From assembly GCA_021817945.1 (NCBI GenBank), contig JAKAFL010000008.1, positions 1 through 64,000 on the forward strand: DNA of 64,000 bases, read 5' to 3'. The stretch is from a bacterium. Lineage in GTDB: Bacteria; Verrucomicrobiota; Verrucomicrobiia; Limisphaerales; UBA11358. Below the pieces are notes generated by a model. That model was not told the DNA's origin. It saw nothing but the letters and a program-made list of their open reading frames with translations, and did no database searches. Below, one piece after another: positions 46,551 through 56,211 of the stretch. A program made the position numbers and the translations under genes. Within the stretch, counting starts at the first letter, position 1. Each line of letters starts with the position of its first letter.

Positions 46551-46820
46551 GGACGCTTTGCTGTCATGAATGCAAGACACAGGTTAAACCACACTGACAC
46601 GGCGGCAAAAATGCCGACGGGCCTGGATGGCGTATCTGCTCGGTTTTATAGATGGACATGTTAAAAAAACGTTCAAAATAAATCAAGCGTTGGAAGGGCT
46701 GCTGATGCTTGCAACCTCAACGGAATGCCATGGAAACTGCCCGGGGGACTTTCCCCAGTTTAACCGGACTTGGTTCCGACATTGCCAATGTGGCCGTGGG
46801 GGACTACCATCCGCGCGTTG

Positions 46821-47669
46821 ATGGCGGAATACAAAGTCCAATTTGAAGTCTTCGAAGGCCCCTTGGATCTGCTTCTTTACCTGATCAAAAAGGAGGAAGT
46901 GGATATTTATGAGGTTAACCTCACCAAGCTGGCCACCCAGTTCATTGAACATGTGGAATTGATGCGTGCCTTTGACCTGGATGTGGCCGGCGAATTCCTG
47001 GTGATGGCGTCCACTCTGATGTTCATCAAGAGTCGTGAACTGCTTCCTGTGGAGCAGCAGGTGGTGGTGGAAGGCGAGGAGGAGGGTGAGGATCCGCGCT
47101 GGGAGTTGGTGCGCCAACTGGTGGAGTACAAAAAGTTCAAGGATGCGGCCCGTCAACTGCAGGTTTTGGAATGCCGCCAGGAATCCATTTACCCCAGGCG
47201 CCCGGTGAAAATGGAGTTTGATAGTCCGGCCGCGCCCGCCAAAACCGAGGCTGGGATCTTTGATTTGCTCAATGCGGTCAATGCCGTACTGAAACGCTTT
47301 GAGGCCAAGGAAGCCGGCACCCGCGAAATTTTCGAGGACAAGTGGACGGTCAGCGAAAAAATGGAACGGGTCCTAAGCACTCTGCTGGAGCGTGGAAGAA
47401 TGCAGTTCTCGGAGCTATTCGCCACCGCAGCCAGTCGTCCGGAAGTGGTTTGCACTTTTTTGGCGCTTTTGGAATTGATCCGGCTCAAACAATTGCAATG
47501 CCTGCAAACGGAGCCCTTTGCTGAAATTGAAATATGCATCCGGGAAAAAACCGTTCCTGATGAGAACCCGGCCAGCCCGGGCCCAGACCAGCCCCAAATC
47601 CACGGGCAACCCGGGCAGCCTGTGGATTCCATACCGCTGAAATCGGGGCTGGAGTCTGGCGAACAATAA
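46821..47669 (+). CDS. scpA: Segregation and condensation protein ScpA
   Basis: Kleisin subunit of the SMC condensin that organises the chromosome. The 282-residue protein begins AEYKVQFEVFEGPLDLLLYL, the hallmark of ScpA, then VDIYEVNLTKLATQFIEHVE, VAGEFLVMASTLMFIKSREL and the C-terminal winged-helix segment around VVCTFLALLELIRLKQL. A longer in-frame start at 46770 lacks homology. It is followed 26 bases later by scpB. smc is not in this window. Confidence 0.96.
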   Translation: MAEYKVQFEVFEGPLDLLLYLIKKEEVDIYEVNLTKLATQFIEHVELMRAFDLDVAGEFLVMASTLMFIKSRELLPVEQQVVVEGEEEGEDPRWELVRQLVEYKKFKDAARQLQVLECRQESIYPRRPVKMEFDSPAAPAKTEAGIFDLLNAVNAVLKRFEAKEAGTREIFEDKWTVSEKMERVLSTLLERGRMQFSELFATAASRPEVVCTFLALLELIRLKQLQCLQTEPFAEIEICIREKTVPDENPASPGPDQPQIHGQPGQPVDSIPLKSGLESGEQ

Positions 47670-47695
47670 CACTGCATTCACAACCCCCTTTTTGC

Positions 47696-48415
47696 ATGGA
47701 ACTCAAATTCATACTGGAAGCGCTGCTTTTTTCGGCTCAAAAACCAATGACCTTGAAAGAACTGCGCGAGGTTTTTTCCGCAACCGCCGGGGCGGAGGAC
47801 AGCACGGAAACGGCGCGCGCCTTCAAAAAGGTTAAGGACGAGGAATTGCTGGCCTGCCTTGAGCAACTTTCTGCCGAGCATGAGTCTGCCGGACGCAGTT
47901 ACCGGCTGGCGAACGTGGCCGGGGCGTGGCAATTCGTCACCCAGCCGGATTACGCCCCCTGGCTGCGTTCCTTGCTGGGAGTGAAGGCGCGTCCCCCGCG
48001 CCTTTCCCAGGCGGCTTTGGAAACGCTGGCCATCATCGCTTATCGTCAGCCTGTGACCAGGGCGGAAGTGGAGCAGGTGCGCGGGGTGAACGTGGATGGC
48101 ACCATGCAGACCCTGTTGGAGCGCGGCCTGGTGGAACAAAGCGGCCGGGCCGAAGTGGTGGGCCGCCCCGCCCTGTACAGCACCACGGCGGCTTTTCTCG
48201 AATACTTTGGACTCAAGGAACTGGGCGATTTGCCTGCGGCAGATGAATTGCGCCGGTTGCCGGTGGAAAGACCGCCCGCTCCGGTCACCGCCGATCCAGG
48301 CCTTGCCACCTTGCCGCCTGAGACCCTCCAAAGCTCCGGACCAGCGAGCGCTGATTCTGACCCCGCAACGGACGCAACTCCGTCAGCGGAAGGAACTCCT
48401 CCTGCCCAAGCCTGA
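47696..48415 (+). CDS. scpB: Segregation and condensation protein ScpB
   Basis: Winged-helix partner of ScpA in the SMC complex. The 239-residue protein starts ELKFILEALLFSAQKPMTLKELREVF. It has RPPRLSQAALETLAIIAYRQPVTRAEVEQVRGVNVDG, the best-conserved ScpB segment, and the second winged helix ends at YFGLKELGDLPAADEL. A low-complexity Pro/Ala/Ser tail of about 50 residues follows. It ends 39 bases before the second miniature inverted-repeat element. Confidence 0.96.
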   Translation: MELKFILEALLFSAQKPMTLKELREVFSATAGAEDSTETARAFKKVKDEELLACLEQLSAEHESAGRSYRLANVAGAWQFVTQPDYAPWLRSLLGVKARPPRLSQAALETLAIIAYRQPVTRAEVEQVRGVNVDGTMQTLLERGLVEQSGRAEVVGRPALYSTTAAFLEYFGLKELGDLPAADELRRLPVERPPAPVTADPGLATLPPETLQSSGPASADSDPATDATPSAEGTPPAQA

Positions 48416-48454
48416 CCATCCCCAGTTGCCCCCGGTGGTTGGACATTCCATAAT

Positions 48455-48541
48455 TTAACCAAGAAAGCGAAATTGAAAGGGTCAAGATGCGGCAAAATGC
48501 TGGAGCGGATTGGCCCTTTGAATTTCGTTTTTCGGGTTTAA
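48455..48541 (-). mobile_element. TTAA-flanked miniature inverted-repeat element, copy 2 (internally deleted)
   Basis: 87 bp bounded by TTAA at 48455-48458 and 48538-48541. In reverse orientation it matches the two ends of copy 1 at 20453-20623, including ACCCGAAAAACGAAATTCAA and the CTCCAGCAT-TTG-GCATCTTGAC subterminal block. It lacks the nested palindrome. Like copy 1 it lies between two convergent genes (scpB and ahcY). Confidence 0.75.
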
Positions 48542-48565
48542 TTGCCGGATGGGAGGAAAAGCGAG

Positions 48566-48610
48566 AGGGACGAGCAGGACGGCCAATTTGGCCGTCTCCC
48601 ACTCGTCCCT
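48566..48610. terminator. Bipartite hairpin between convergent scpB and ahcY
   Basis: Outer arms AGGGACGAG (48566-48574) and CTCGTCCCT (48602-48610), inner arms GACGGCC (48578-48584) and GGCCGTC (48590-48596). It would form a 45-base hairpin with small internal loops. The minus-strand side is followed by GCTTTTCC, so it could end ahcY transcription. It may equally be a dispersed palindromic repeat; only one copy is seen here. Confidence 0.5.
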
Positions 48611-48651
48611 ACAATCAATCGAACGTGTGAAGTGCTGCCTGGGAGAGGCAG

Positions 48652-50151
48652 TCAGTAACGGTAATGTTCGGGTTTGTACGGACCCTCCACAGGCACGCCC
48701 AAATAGTCGGCCTGGCTGGATGTGAGCTTGGTCAGTTTGACACCAATTTTTTCGAGGTGCAGCCGCGCCACTTCCTCATCCAATTTCTTGGGCAGACGAT
48801 AAACCCCCACCTTGAGTGAACTGCGGTTTTTCCAAAGGTCCATCTGTGCGAGCACCTGGTTGGTAAAACTGTTGCTCATCACGAAACTCGGATGGCCCGT
48901 GGCGCATCCCAAGTTCACCAAACGGCCTTCGGCCAGCATGTAAAGGCTGTTGCCGCCGGGGAAGGTGTATTTATCCACCTGCGGCTTGATGTTGATTTTT
49001 TTTACGCCCCTGGCCTGGTTCAAACGGTCCACTTGAATCTCGTTATCAAAATGGCCAATATTACAGACAATGGCCTGATCCTTCATTTTAGCCATGTGTT
49101 CCAGAGTGATAATATCCCGGTTGCCTGTGGTGGTGACGTAGAGGTCGGCGCGACCCAGGGTATCCTCGACGGTAGTGACCTCGAAGCCTTCCATTGCGGC
49201 CTGCAAGGCATTAATGGGATCAATTTCGGTGACAATAACCCGGGCACCGAACCCGCGAAGGGAATGCGCGGATCCCTTGCCCACGTCCCCGTAACCACAA
49301 ACCACGGCCACTTTGCCGGCCACCATCACGTCTGTGGCCCGTTTGATACCGTCGGCCAGTGATTCACGGCAGCCATAGAGGTTGTCAAACTTGGATTTGG
49401 TCACAGAATCATTCACATTGATGGCAGGCACCAGCAGCTTGCCTTTTTCAAGCATTTGATACAAGCGATGCACCCCGGTGGTGGTTTCCTCTGAAACCCC
49501 CTTCCAGTCCTTCACCACCTCATGCCAAAAGCCGGGACGTTCCCGCGCCACTCGCTTGAGAAGGTTTTTGATGACGCTCACTTCATGGCTGTCGCTGGGC
49601 GTGTTGACCCAGTCGCTGCCCTCTTCCAATTCATAACCTTTATGGATCAAAAGAGTGGCGTCACCACCGTCGTCCACGATCAATTGCGGGCCTTTGTTCC
49701 CGGGATGGGTCAAGGCAGAGAGTGTCAGGTCCCAATATTCTTCAAGTGTTTCGCCCTTGAAAGCAAAGACAGGAATGCCAGCCTGCGCAATGGCTGCCGC
49801 AGCGTGATCCTGTGTGGAAAAAATGTTGCAACTGGCCCAACGGACGGAGGCGCCCAATTCCACCAGTGTTTCAATGAGAATGGCCGTCTCAATGGTCATG
49901 TGCAAGGAACCGGTGATCCGGACTCCTTTCAAGGGCTTTTGCCTGCCATACTTGGCACGTATGGCCATCAGCCCTGGCATTTCGTGCTCTGAAACCTGAA
50001 TGGTCTTGCGGCCCCACTCAGCCAGGGAGATGTCCTTGACCAGGAAATCGCCGCCCACAGATTTATTTCCATTCGTGGAATTCTTGACAGGGCTGGGGGT
50101 GATTGCAGCGCCCGCCTTTTTTCGGCTGGGAGATAGTTTGATGGATGCCAT
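48652..50151 (-). CDS. ahcY: Adenosylhomocysteinase
   Basis: Hydrolyses S-adenosylhomocysteine to adenosine and homocysteine, removing the inhibitor of methyltransferases. The 499-residue protein starts at [12 protein letters not shown] (50151); a longer frame to 50259 has no homology. The core begins [24 protein letters not shown]. It keeps the bacterial-type insertion of about 40 residues ([20 protein letters not shown]) and has the NAD site [20 protein letters not shown]. The C-terminus ends in YKPEHYRY as usual. It lies 28 bases after metK, so the two SAM-cycle genes are in one operon. Confidence 0.98.
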   Translation of the reverse strand: MASIKLSPSRKKAGAAITPSPVKNSTNGNKSVGGDFLVKDISLAEWGRKTIQVSEHEMPGLMAIRAKYGRQKPLKGVRITGSLHMTIETAILIETLVELGASVRWASCNIFSTQDHAAAAIAQAGIPVFAFKGETLEEYWDLTLSALTHPGNKGPQLIVDDGGDATLLIHKGYELEEGSDWVNTPSDSHEVSVIKNLLKRVARERPGFWHEVVKDWKGVSEETTTGVHRLYQMLEKGKLLVPAINVNDSVTKSKFDNLYGCRESLADGIKRATDVMVAGKVAVVCGYGDVGKGSAHSLRGFGARVIVTEIDPINALQAAMEGFEVTTVEDTLGRADLYVTTTGNRDIITLEHMAKMKDQAIVCNIGHFDNEIQVDRLNQARGVKKINIKPQVDKYTFPGGNSLYMLAEGRLVNLGCATGHPSFVMSNSFTNQVLAQMDLWKNRSSLKVGVYRLPKKLDEEVARLHLEKIGVKLTKLTSSQADYLGVPVEGPYKPEHYRY

Positions 50152-50179
50152 GATGTGTAACGGTTGAATGTGGAATTGC

Positions 50180-51364
50180 TTAATTAAGTTTGAGGGCCTT
50201 CTGCAGGGCTTTGACCTTGTCGGTCTTTTCCCAGGTGATCTCAGGATCGTTTTTGCCAAAATGACCGTAGTTGGTGGTCTTGCGATAAATGGGACGAAGC
50301 AAATTCAGTTGCTTGATGATGTTGGCTGGCTTGAAGCTGAAGACTTCCCGGACGGCGTTTTCGATCTGCAAATCCGTGATGCCTTCCACCGCTGTGCCAA
50401 AGGTGTTCACACACACGCTGACCGGCTCGGGATAGCCAATGGCGTAGGCGAACTGGATTTCCGCGCTGGAAGCGGCGCCCGAAGCCACGATGTTTTTGGC
50501 CACCCAGCGGCCCATGTAGGCTGCGCTGCGATCCACTTTGCTGGGGTCTTTCCCTGAGAAAGCGCCTCCGCCATGCCGTCCCATGCCGCCATAGCTGTCC
50601 ACAATGATTTTACGCCCCGTCAATCCGGTGTCTCCCTGGGGTCCCCCGACGACGAAACGACCTGTGGGGTTAATTAAAAATTGCGTCTTTTTAGTGAGCA
50701 TCTCCCTGGGCAGCATTTTTTTGATGATTTGCTCAATGCAAAACTCCTTGATGGTCCTGTGGCTCACGCTCTCGGCATGCTGGGTGGAAATAACCACATT
50801 GGTGATCTCCACCGGCTGGTCCTCGACGTATTTCACGGAGACCTGGGACTTGGCGTCGGGCCGGAGCCAAGCCACCTTTCCACTCTTGCGCACGCGGGTC
50901 AATTCCCGGCCCAATTGATGGGCAAACATGATCGGCGCCGGCATCAGCTCGGGAGTCTCATTGCAGGCATAGCCAAACATCAGACCCTGGTCGCCGGCCC
51001 CTTGTTCCGCTGTTTCCTTGCCGTCCGCCGCCCGGGCATCCACGCCCTGCTTGATGTCCTCGGACTGCCGGGTGACGGCGTTCATAATCAACACCTTGTC
51101 CGCATGAAACACGTCATCATCATTCACGTAGCCGATCTCACGGATGGCATCGCGCGCGATCGCATTAAAATCCAGCTTGGCCCGGGTGGTGATCTCACCG
51201 CCCACGACTACTAGGTTGGATTTGGCATAGGTCTCACATGCCACACGGCTGTTTTTATCCTGCGCCAGACACGCATCCAATACATAATCAGATATTGTGT
51301 CACAAACCTTGTCAGGATGCCCCTCGCCAACAGACTCAGATGAAAAGATAAAATTTTTGCTCAT
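50180..51364 (-). CDS. metK: S-adenosylmethionine synthetase
   Basis: Makes SAM from methionine and ATP. The 394-residue protein begins [29 protein letters not shown]. Other motifs are [21 protein letters not shown], the flexible loop region and [23 protein letters not shown]. All are typical and the length is normal. It is the first gene of metK-ahcY, with a promoter at 51409-51436 and a palindromic operator overlapping its -10. It is divergent from the ArsR-methyltransferase gene. Confidence 0.98.
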   Translation of the reverse strand: MSKNFIFSSESVGEGHPDKVCDTISDYVLDACLAQDKNSRVACETYAKSNLVVVGGEITTRAKLDFNAIARDAIREIGYVNDDDVFHADKVLIMNAVTRQSEDIKQGVDARAADGKETAEQGAGDQGLMFGYACNETPELMPAPIMFAHQLGRELTRVRKSGKVAWLRPDAKSQVSVKYVEDQPVEITNVVISTQHAESVSHRTIKEFCIEQIIKKMLPREMLTKKTQFLINPTGRFVVGGPQGDTGLTGRKIIVDSYGGMGRHGGGAFSGKDPSKVDRSAAYMGRWVAKNIVASGAASSAEIQFAYAIGYPEPVSVCVNTFGTAVEGITDLQIENAVREVFSFKPANIIKQLNLLRPIYRKTTNYGHFGKNDPEITWEKTDKVKALQKALKLN

Positions 51365-51390
51365 GGATGAATTTCGGTTAAAACCACATA

Positions 51391-51418
51391 TTGACGTATC
51401 ATGATATCATGATATATA
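51391..51418 (+). promoter_or_regulatory. Putative promoter of the ArsR-methyltransferase gene
   Basis: Plus strand TTGACG (51391-51396) and TATATA (51413-51418) with a 16-base spacer. The spacer is almost entirely the palindrome at 51397-51414. The transcript would carry a leader of about 195 bases. Confidence 0.5.
51397..51414. promoter_or_regulatory. Perfect 18-bp palindromic operator candidate
   Basis: TATCATGATATCATGATA is its own complement. It contains the -10 (TATCAT) of the metK promoter on the minus strand and fills the spacer of the opposing promoter. Such a site would let a dimeric ArsR-type repressor block both promoters at once. Size and symmetry fit ArsR-family operators. Confidence 0.65.
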
Positions 51419-51436
51419 GTTTTTCGAGCAGGTCAA
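51409..51436 (-). promoter_or_regulatory. Putative sigma70 promoter of metK-ahcY
   Basis: Minus strand TTGACC (51431-51436), 16 bases, TATCAT (51409-51414). The -10 and spacing match the candidate rpoD promoter in this window. The expected start gives a leader of roughly 35-40 bases before the metK ATG. Confidence 0.6.
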
Positions 51437-51523
51437 ATAAAAATTTCTCATTGCAGCAGGCCCGCTGTCCGTTTGTGATTGTCAGGTTGTTTTCACTTTT
51501 AGCAGCAGAAAGACCAGTGGCTG

Positions 51524-51570
51524 CGGAGGGTGGAATCCTCCGGTCGGTCTCAGATAAGCAATCCGACCGG
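51524..51570 (+). other. Two overlapping hairpins in the leader of the ArsR-methyltransferase gene
   Basis: Hairpin A: CCGGTCGG (51540-51547) with CCGACCGG (51563-51570), loop 15. Hairpin B: CGGAGG (51524-51529) with CCTCCG (51537-51542). They share 51540-51542, so they cannot form fully at the same time. I do not recognise a known SAM or SAH riboswitch consensus. Confidence 0.45.
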
Positions 51571-51619
51571 GTCAGTTTGAGTTTGGTGAGGGATTCATTA
51601 TGTCATTTCATTTGTCACC

Positions 51620-52552
51620 ATGCCGATAATTTTAAAATCATTGCGGGCATTGTCTGATCCGACCCGGCTTCGGATCATGGCATTGCTGGAGCGGGACGAA
51701 CTCTCGGTGCATGAGCTTCAGGAGGTGACTCGCCTGGGTCAATCGCGCATTTCCACGCATCTTGGACTTTTGCAGGAGGCTGGGATGGTTCAATCACGCC
51801 GTGAAGGGAAGCGGACCTTTTACAAGCTGGGTTCCGGGGATGAAGGCGGGGTATCTGAGTTCATTCGCCTTGCCATCAGGGGTGCGTGTGAATTGCCGGA
51901 GCACTCTCATGACCAGATCAACCTGAAGCGCATTCTGGCACGGCGCGAGGAACAGGCCCAAGTGTATTTCAACCAGGTAGCGGGGCGATTTGACAGGGTG
52001 TATGGGCCTGGGCGTTCATGGCAGGCGTTTGGCCATTTATTATTGCGGATGCTACCTCATGTGGTGGTGGCCGACCTGGGAGCCGGAGAGGGTCTTTTGG
52101 CGGAATTGCTTGCGCGGAGGGCACGACGGGTTATTGCGGTGGATAACTCTGAAAAAATCGTGGGATTCGGGGCCGCAAAAGCCCTGAGGACCGGGCTTAA
52201 AAACCTGGAATTCCGGTTGGGCGACCTGCAGCATCCGCCCATTGAGCCGAATAGCGTGGACGTGGTGATTTTAAGCCAGGCCCTGCACCATGCGAAAAAT
52301 CCGGCGGCAGCGTTGGTGGCGGCGCATGGCATCCTCAAAAAAGAGGGTCAAATCCTCATTTTGGATTTATTGAAACATCAATTTGGCAGGGCGGAAGAAT
52401 TGTATGGTGACCGGTGGCCGGGTTTTACGGAGGGTGATTTGCATCATTGGCTGGAGCAGGCCGGCTTTAAAAAAATCGAAGTCAGCATCGTGGCCCGGGA
52501 GGAGCAACCGCCTCATTTTCAAACCATCCTGGCTTCAGGCGAGAAGGGTTAA
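51620..52552 (+). CDS. ArsR-family regulator fused to a SAM-dependent methyltransferase
   Basis: A two-part protein of 310 residues. The N-terminal ArsR winged helix (about residues 1-95) reads LRALSDPTRLRIMALLERDELSVHELQEV and then LGQSRISTHLGLLQEAGMVQSRREGKRTFYKL. No metal-binding Cys motif (ELCVCDL type) is seen, so it is not an arsenic/metal sensor. The C-terminal class I methyltransferase domain (about 120-305) has the SAM-binding VVADLGAGEGLLAELLARRA with Asp after it (VIAVDNSEKI), and the later VDVVILSQALHHAKNP. Its place next to metK-ahcY and the shared operator suggest it senses SAM or SAH. The methyltransferase domain could be the sensor rather than an enzyme. Confidence 0.9.
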   Translation: MPIILKSLRALSDPTRLRIMALLERDELSVHELQEVTRLGQSRISTHLGLLQEAGMVQSRREGKRTFYKLGSGDEGGVSEFIRLAIRGACELPEHSHDQINLKRILARREEQAQVYFNQVAGRFDRVYGPGRSWQAFGHLLLRMLPHVVVADLGAGEGLLAELLARRARRVIAVDNSEKIVGFGAAKALRTGLKNLEFRLGDLQHPPIEPNSVDVVILSQALHHAKNPAAALVAAHGILKKEGQILILDLLKHQFGRAEELYGDRWPGFTEGDLHHWLEQAGFKKIEVSIVAREEQPPHFQTILASGEKG

Positions 52553-52610
52553 GGCGAAAAAGCGCCGCCCGAGACCGCCCCGTCCGTGAAATGATGGGTG
52601 GCGCGGAGGG

Positions 52611-55316
52611 TCAAGCCACCACCACATTGACCAGTTTGCCAGGCAGGATGATTATTTTTTTGACGGACTTGCCTTGTATAAAGGGTTGAAGGCCCGGGTG
52701 AGCCATGGCTAGATCCTGCAATTGCTGCGGGGGGATGCCCACGGGCACGCGAATGACCGCGCGCAATTTTCCATTCACCTGCACGGGGATTTCCACCTCG
52801 GACTCCACCAGCAAGGCTGGGTCATAGACCGGCCATGGCGTATAAGGCAGGTCCATGGAATGGGCAGCGGTTGGAGCCGGTAATTTTTCCCACAATTCCT
52901 CCGCCAGGTGCGGGGCGAAGGGTTGGAGCAATACCAAAAAGTCCCGCATTATGGACACGGGCTTAATGTCCCATGTCATGGACTCGTTTGTGAAAACCAT
53001 GAGAGCGGAAATGGCGGTGTTAAAGCGCAAGGCTTCCAAGTCCTCGGTGACCTTTTTGATGCAGGCATGCAGGACCTTGGATTGCGCGGGGGCGGGGGGC
53101 ACATCCCGAATGGAATTATTAAGCCGCACCAAAGCCAGAAGGCCGCCTTTGTCGCCCGCTGGCGCCAGGGTTTCCGCCTGCTGAAAGGCCGTCTCGCTGG
53201 CTTCATCCACAAATAATCTCCAGACCCTGCCCAGAAAGCGATAGACTCCCTCAACACCCTTGGTGTTCCATGGCTTGACCATTTCGAGCGGTCCCATGAA
53301 CATTTCGTACAAGCGAAAGGCATCCGCCCCGTATTCTGCGAGAACCTCGTCAGGATTCACCACATTGCCGCGGGATTTGGACATTTTCTGGCCATCCTCA
53401 CCCAGGATCAGCCCTTGGTTGACAAGTTTTTGAAAAGGTTCTGAACAGGATACATAGCCCAGGTCATACAACGCCTTGTGCCAAAAACGCGCATAGAGCA
53501 GGTGAAGCACGGCATGTTCAGCACCGCCTATGTAAAGGTCCACTCCGGGCGATTTTCCACCCATCCAATAGCGTTCGGCCTCTTCACCGGTGAAGCGGGC
53601 ATGGTTGGCCGCGTCCAAGTAGCGGAGATAATACCAGCAACTGCCCGCCCATTGGGGCATGGTGTTGGTTTCCCGAACGGAACCATCAGGCTGTCTGACC
53701 CACTCTTCAGCCCTCGCCAAAGGAGGTTCACCGCTGGCCGTGGGCTTGTAATCGGTCAGGTTCGGCGGCAATACCGGCAGACTGCTTTCTGGCAGAGCTT
53801 CATGACATCGAACCCCATCCGGAGTCTGCCTCCAAATGATGGGAAATGGCTCGCCCCAATATCGCTGCCGGCTGAACAGCCAATCGCGTAATTTGTAGTT
53901 CACCATCCTTCGGCCGTGGCCATTGTTTTCAAGCCAGGCAGTCATCAATTCCTTGGCTTTGGCCGTGGCGGCTCCGTCCAAAAAACCGGAATTTACCGCC
54001 GTTCCGGGTCCGGTGTAACCCTGCCAATTCAAATCTTTCTCTGCTGGTTGGACTACCTGCACCACGGGGAGATGAAATTTCTGGGCAAACTCAAAATCCC
54101 GCGTGTCATGAGCAGGCACGGCCATGATGGCGCCGGAGCCATAGCTGGCCAGCACGTAATCGGCAATCCAGATTGGGATTTTCTGCTGGTTGACCGGGTT
54201 AATCGCCATGGCACCAGTGAAGACCCCGGTTTTTTCCCGGGCTAATTCCGCGCGCTCAAGGTCCGACTTGGCTGCGGCAAAGGCCTGGTAATCCGCCACG
54301 GCTTTTTGCGCTTCATCCGTGGTCAACCGGGACACGAGACGGTGCTCTGGAGACAGCACCAGGTATGTCGCGCCGAACAGGGTGTCTGGCCGGGTGGTGA
54401 AAACGCGCACTTTTTCACTGGAACCTGCAACGACAAACTCGACCTCCGCGCCTTCACTGCGTCCGATCCAGTTGCGCTGCATTTCCTTGAGTGAATCACT
54501 CCACTGGATGGCATCCAAGTCGGTGAGCAGTCGCTCCGCATAGGCCGTGATCCGCAACATCCACTGTCGCATGGGCCGCCGCACCACGGGAAACCCGCCC
54601 ACCTCGCTTTTTCCATCCACCACCTCTTCATTGGCGAGAACCGTGCCCAATTCAGGGCACCAGTTCACCGGGGCCTCGCTGACATAGGCCAAACGCAACC
54701 CTTCCACGTGCTGCCGCCGGGCTGCCTCGGTGGTGCAATCCTTTGGAAAAGGAATCGTATCCACCGGTTCGGCGCGTTGTGTGACCGGGTTGAACCATGA
54801 ATGATAAAGTTTCAGGAAAATCCACTGGGTCCATTTCAAGTAGCCGACATCGGTGGTGGACAATTCCCGGGTCCAATCATAACTGAAACCCAGGCTGCGG
54901 ATCTGACGGGTAAAAGTGGAAATATTAGCCTCTGTGGTGACCCGCGGGTGCTGCCCGGTTTTGACCGCATACTGTTCGGCGGGAAGCCCGAAGGCATCCC
55001 AGCCCATGGGATGAAGCACATTGAAGCCGCACGCCCGGCGATAACGGGCCAGGATGTCCGTGGCGGTGAAGCCCTCGGGATGTCCCACATGCAAACCGGC
55101 GCCGCTGGGGTAGGGAAACATGTCGAGAATGTAATACTTGGGAGGCAGCCGATCTGCGGACACCTTCCCATTCAAGCCATGGCGCCTGGCAAAGGGATGA
55201 TCAGCAGGCACGTCGTCGCCGGGATTGAAAGCCCGAAACGATTGGCGCGCCTCCCACAGACGCTGCCATTTGCCCTCAATCAAATCAAAAGGATACGACC
55301 TGCGACCATGCGACAT
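52611..55316 (-). CDS. leuS: Leucyl-tRNA synthetase
   Basis: Class I synthetase charging tRNA-Leu. From the chosen Met ([20 protein letters not shown]) it has 901 residues. The HIGH motif is [19 protein letters not shown], the CP1 editing domain includes the threonine-rich [21 protein letters not shown], and KMSKS is [17 protein letters not shown]. The frame stays open for another 126 codons upstream, but that part has no resemblance to LeuRS and lies beyond the normal N-terminus. It is convergent with the ArsR-methyltransferase gene. Confidence 0.98.
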   Translation of the reverse strand: MSHGRRSYPFDLIEGKWQRLWEARQSFRAFNPGDDVPADHPFARRHGLNGKVSADRLPPKYYILDMFPYPSGAGLHVGHPEGFTATDILARYRRACGFNVLHPMGWDAFGLPAEQYAVKTGQHPRVTTEANISTFTRQIRSLGFSYDWTRELSTTDVGYLKWTQWIFLKLYHSWFNPVTQRAEPVDTIPFPKDCTTEAARRQHVEGLRLAYVSEAPVNWCPELGTVLANEEVVDGKSEVGGFPVVRRPMRQWMLRITAYAERLLTDLDAIQWSDSLKEMQRNWIGRSEGAEVEFVVAGSSEKVRVFTTRPDTLFGATYLVLSPEHRLVSRLTTDEAQKAVADYQAFAAAKSDLERAELAREKTGVFTGAMAINPVNQQKIPIWIADYVLASYGSGAIMAVPAHDTRDFEFAQKFHLPVVQVVQPAEKDLNWQGYTGPGTAVNSGFLDGAATAKAKELMTAWLENNGHGRRMVNYKLRDWLFSRQRYWGEPFPIIWRQTPDGVRCHEALPESSLPVLPPNLTDYKPTASGEPPLARAEEWVRQPDGSVRETNTMPQWAGSCWYYLRYLDAANHARFTGEEAERYWMGGKSPGVDLYIGGAEHAVLHLLYARFWHKALYDLGYVSCSEPFQKLVNQGLILGEDGQKMSKSRGNVVNPDEVLAEYGADAFRLYEMFMGPLEMVKPWNTKGVEGVYRFLGRVWRLFVDEASETAFQQAETLAPAGDKGGLLALVRLNNSIRDVPPAPAQSKVLHACIKKVTEDLEALRFNTAISALMVFTNESMTWDIKPVSIMRDFLVLLQPFAPHLAEELWEKLPAPTAAHSMDLPYTPWPVYDPALLVESEVEIPVQVNGKLRAVIRVPVGIPPQQLQDLAMAHPGLQPFIQGKSVKKIIILPGKLVNVVVA

Positions 55317-55692
55317 AATCCAGCCATCTTGCCTCAATCCAATATTCCTGGCAATCTGGAATCCATTTGAAACAGGGGTTGTACACGGTTGGCTCATGAG
55401 GTTTCCGAGACGGCAGATTGCTTGCAATTGACCAGGGTAAAAGCGCGGCGGCACCTTGCTTTCAACCTTTCTCGCCACGTGGAACAACAAATGTTCGGCG
55501 CACAAACCACGCCGGGCTTTGGGCTTGAGTTCCTTGACAAAGAGCGCCTCGGGCCGGTCATGCTTGACGTAGTTAATCCTTCCCACAGCGAGTGTAATCT
55601 TGGGTCGCGCCCAACTCCGTCCTTCCTCTGGCATTGTAAGCCATGCCCCGAAACAACTGGGTGTCCACAAAACTTTCGGCCACCCAAACCTC
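55317..55692. other. Gap between leuS and the kduD remnant, no gene recognised
   Basis: 376 bases. The minus strand is open in the leuS frame throughout (including [20 protein letters not shown] and [16 protein letters not shown]), but I cannot assign it to a family. It may be the end of a lost gene. The abrupt beginning of kduD homology at about 55693 marks a rearrangement or deletion boundary here. Confidence 0.4.
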
Positions 55693-56007
55693 ATGAGGGG
55701 GATTACAGTTCCCGCTTATACCGCGAGCAAACATGCCATAGCCGGTGTCACAAAAGCCCTGTCAAATGAATGGGCAAAGGAGCGCATCAATGTGAATGCC
55801 ATCGCCCCCGGGTACATAGCCACGGAAAACACCAGGGCCTTGCGTGAAGACCCGGCCCGCAACAAAGCAATATTGGACCGCATTCCCGAAGGACGGTGGG
55901 GCAATCCGTCAGACATCGCTGGCTGCTGCATGTTCCTGGCGTCAAGCGGCGCCGACTACCTGAATGGCGCGGTTTTGAACATTGATGGCGGCTGGCTGGG
56001 AAGATGA
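55693..56007 (+). pseudogene. kduD: C-terminal fragment of 2-deoxy-D-gluconate 3-dehydrogenase (KduD-like SDR)
   Basis: The 104-residue frame begins at the SDR active site and runs to a normal C-terminus: [20 protein letters not shown] (Tyr and Lys of YxxxK), then NEWAKERINVNAIAPGYIAT, LDRIPEGRWGNPSDIAGCCM and LNGAVLNIDGGWLGR. KduD is about 250 residues. The whole nucleotide-binding half (TGxxxGxG) is missing, so this cannot be an active dehydrogenase. KduD acts in pectin/uronate breakdown. It lies about 205 bases upstream of thrS. Confidence 0.8.
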
Positions 56008-56211
56008 GCCTGCAGCGGTTTTGCCATCCAGCCGCCCGGGTTCAAATCCGGCGCCTGGAGGAAACAACCCTCCTGGCCCAATGCAAGCATGACCCATTCA
56101 ATTCCCCAATCCACGGTCGGACATTGCCTATATCCTGGGCCGTTTAACCCCGCTTCTTCATGGCACCCTTTTTCTTTGTGAAAGGGACAGGTGTTATCAT
56201 AAACTGGAGGC

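Noticed and set aside
46730..46846. A 38-codon open frame overlapping the scpA start
   Set aside because: Too short, no recognisable protein, and it overlaps the well-supported ScpA N-terminus in another frame.
51524..51570. SAM-I riboswitch for metK (CTTATC-GAGA resemblance on the minus strand)
   Set aside because: The segment lies upstream of the metK promoter, lacks the 3' partner GATAAG and shows no SAM-I core beyond a chance resemblance.
55317..55694. N-terminal extension of leuS to 55694
   Set aside because: The extra 126 codons have no LeuRS homology and lie beyond the normal N-terminus beginning near [12 protein letters not shown].
56030..56056. A T-arm-like sequence (GGTTCAAATCC) suggesting a tRNA
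   Set aside because: The T stem has a mismatch at its third pair, no acceptor stem or anticodon arm could be fitted around it, and there is no CCA.
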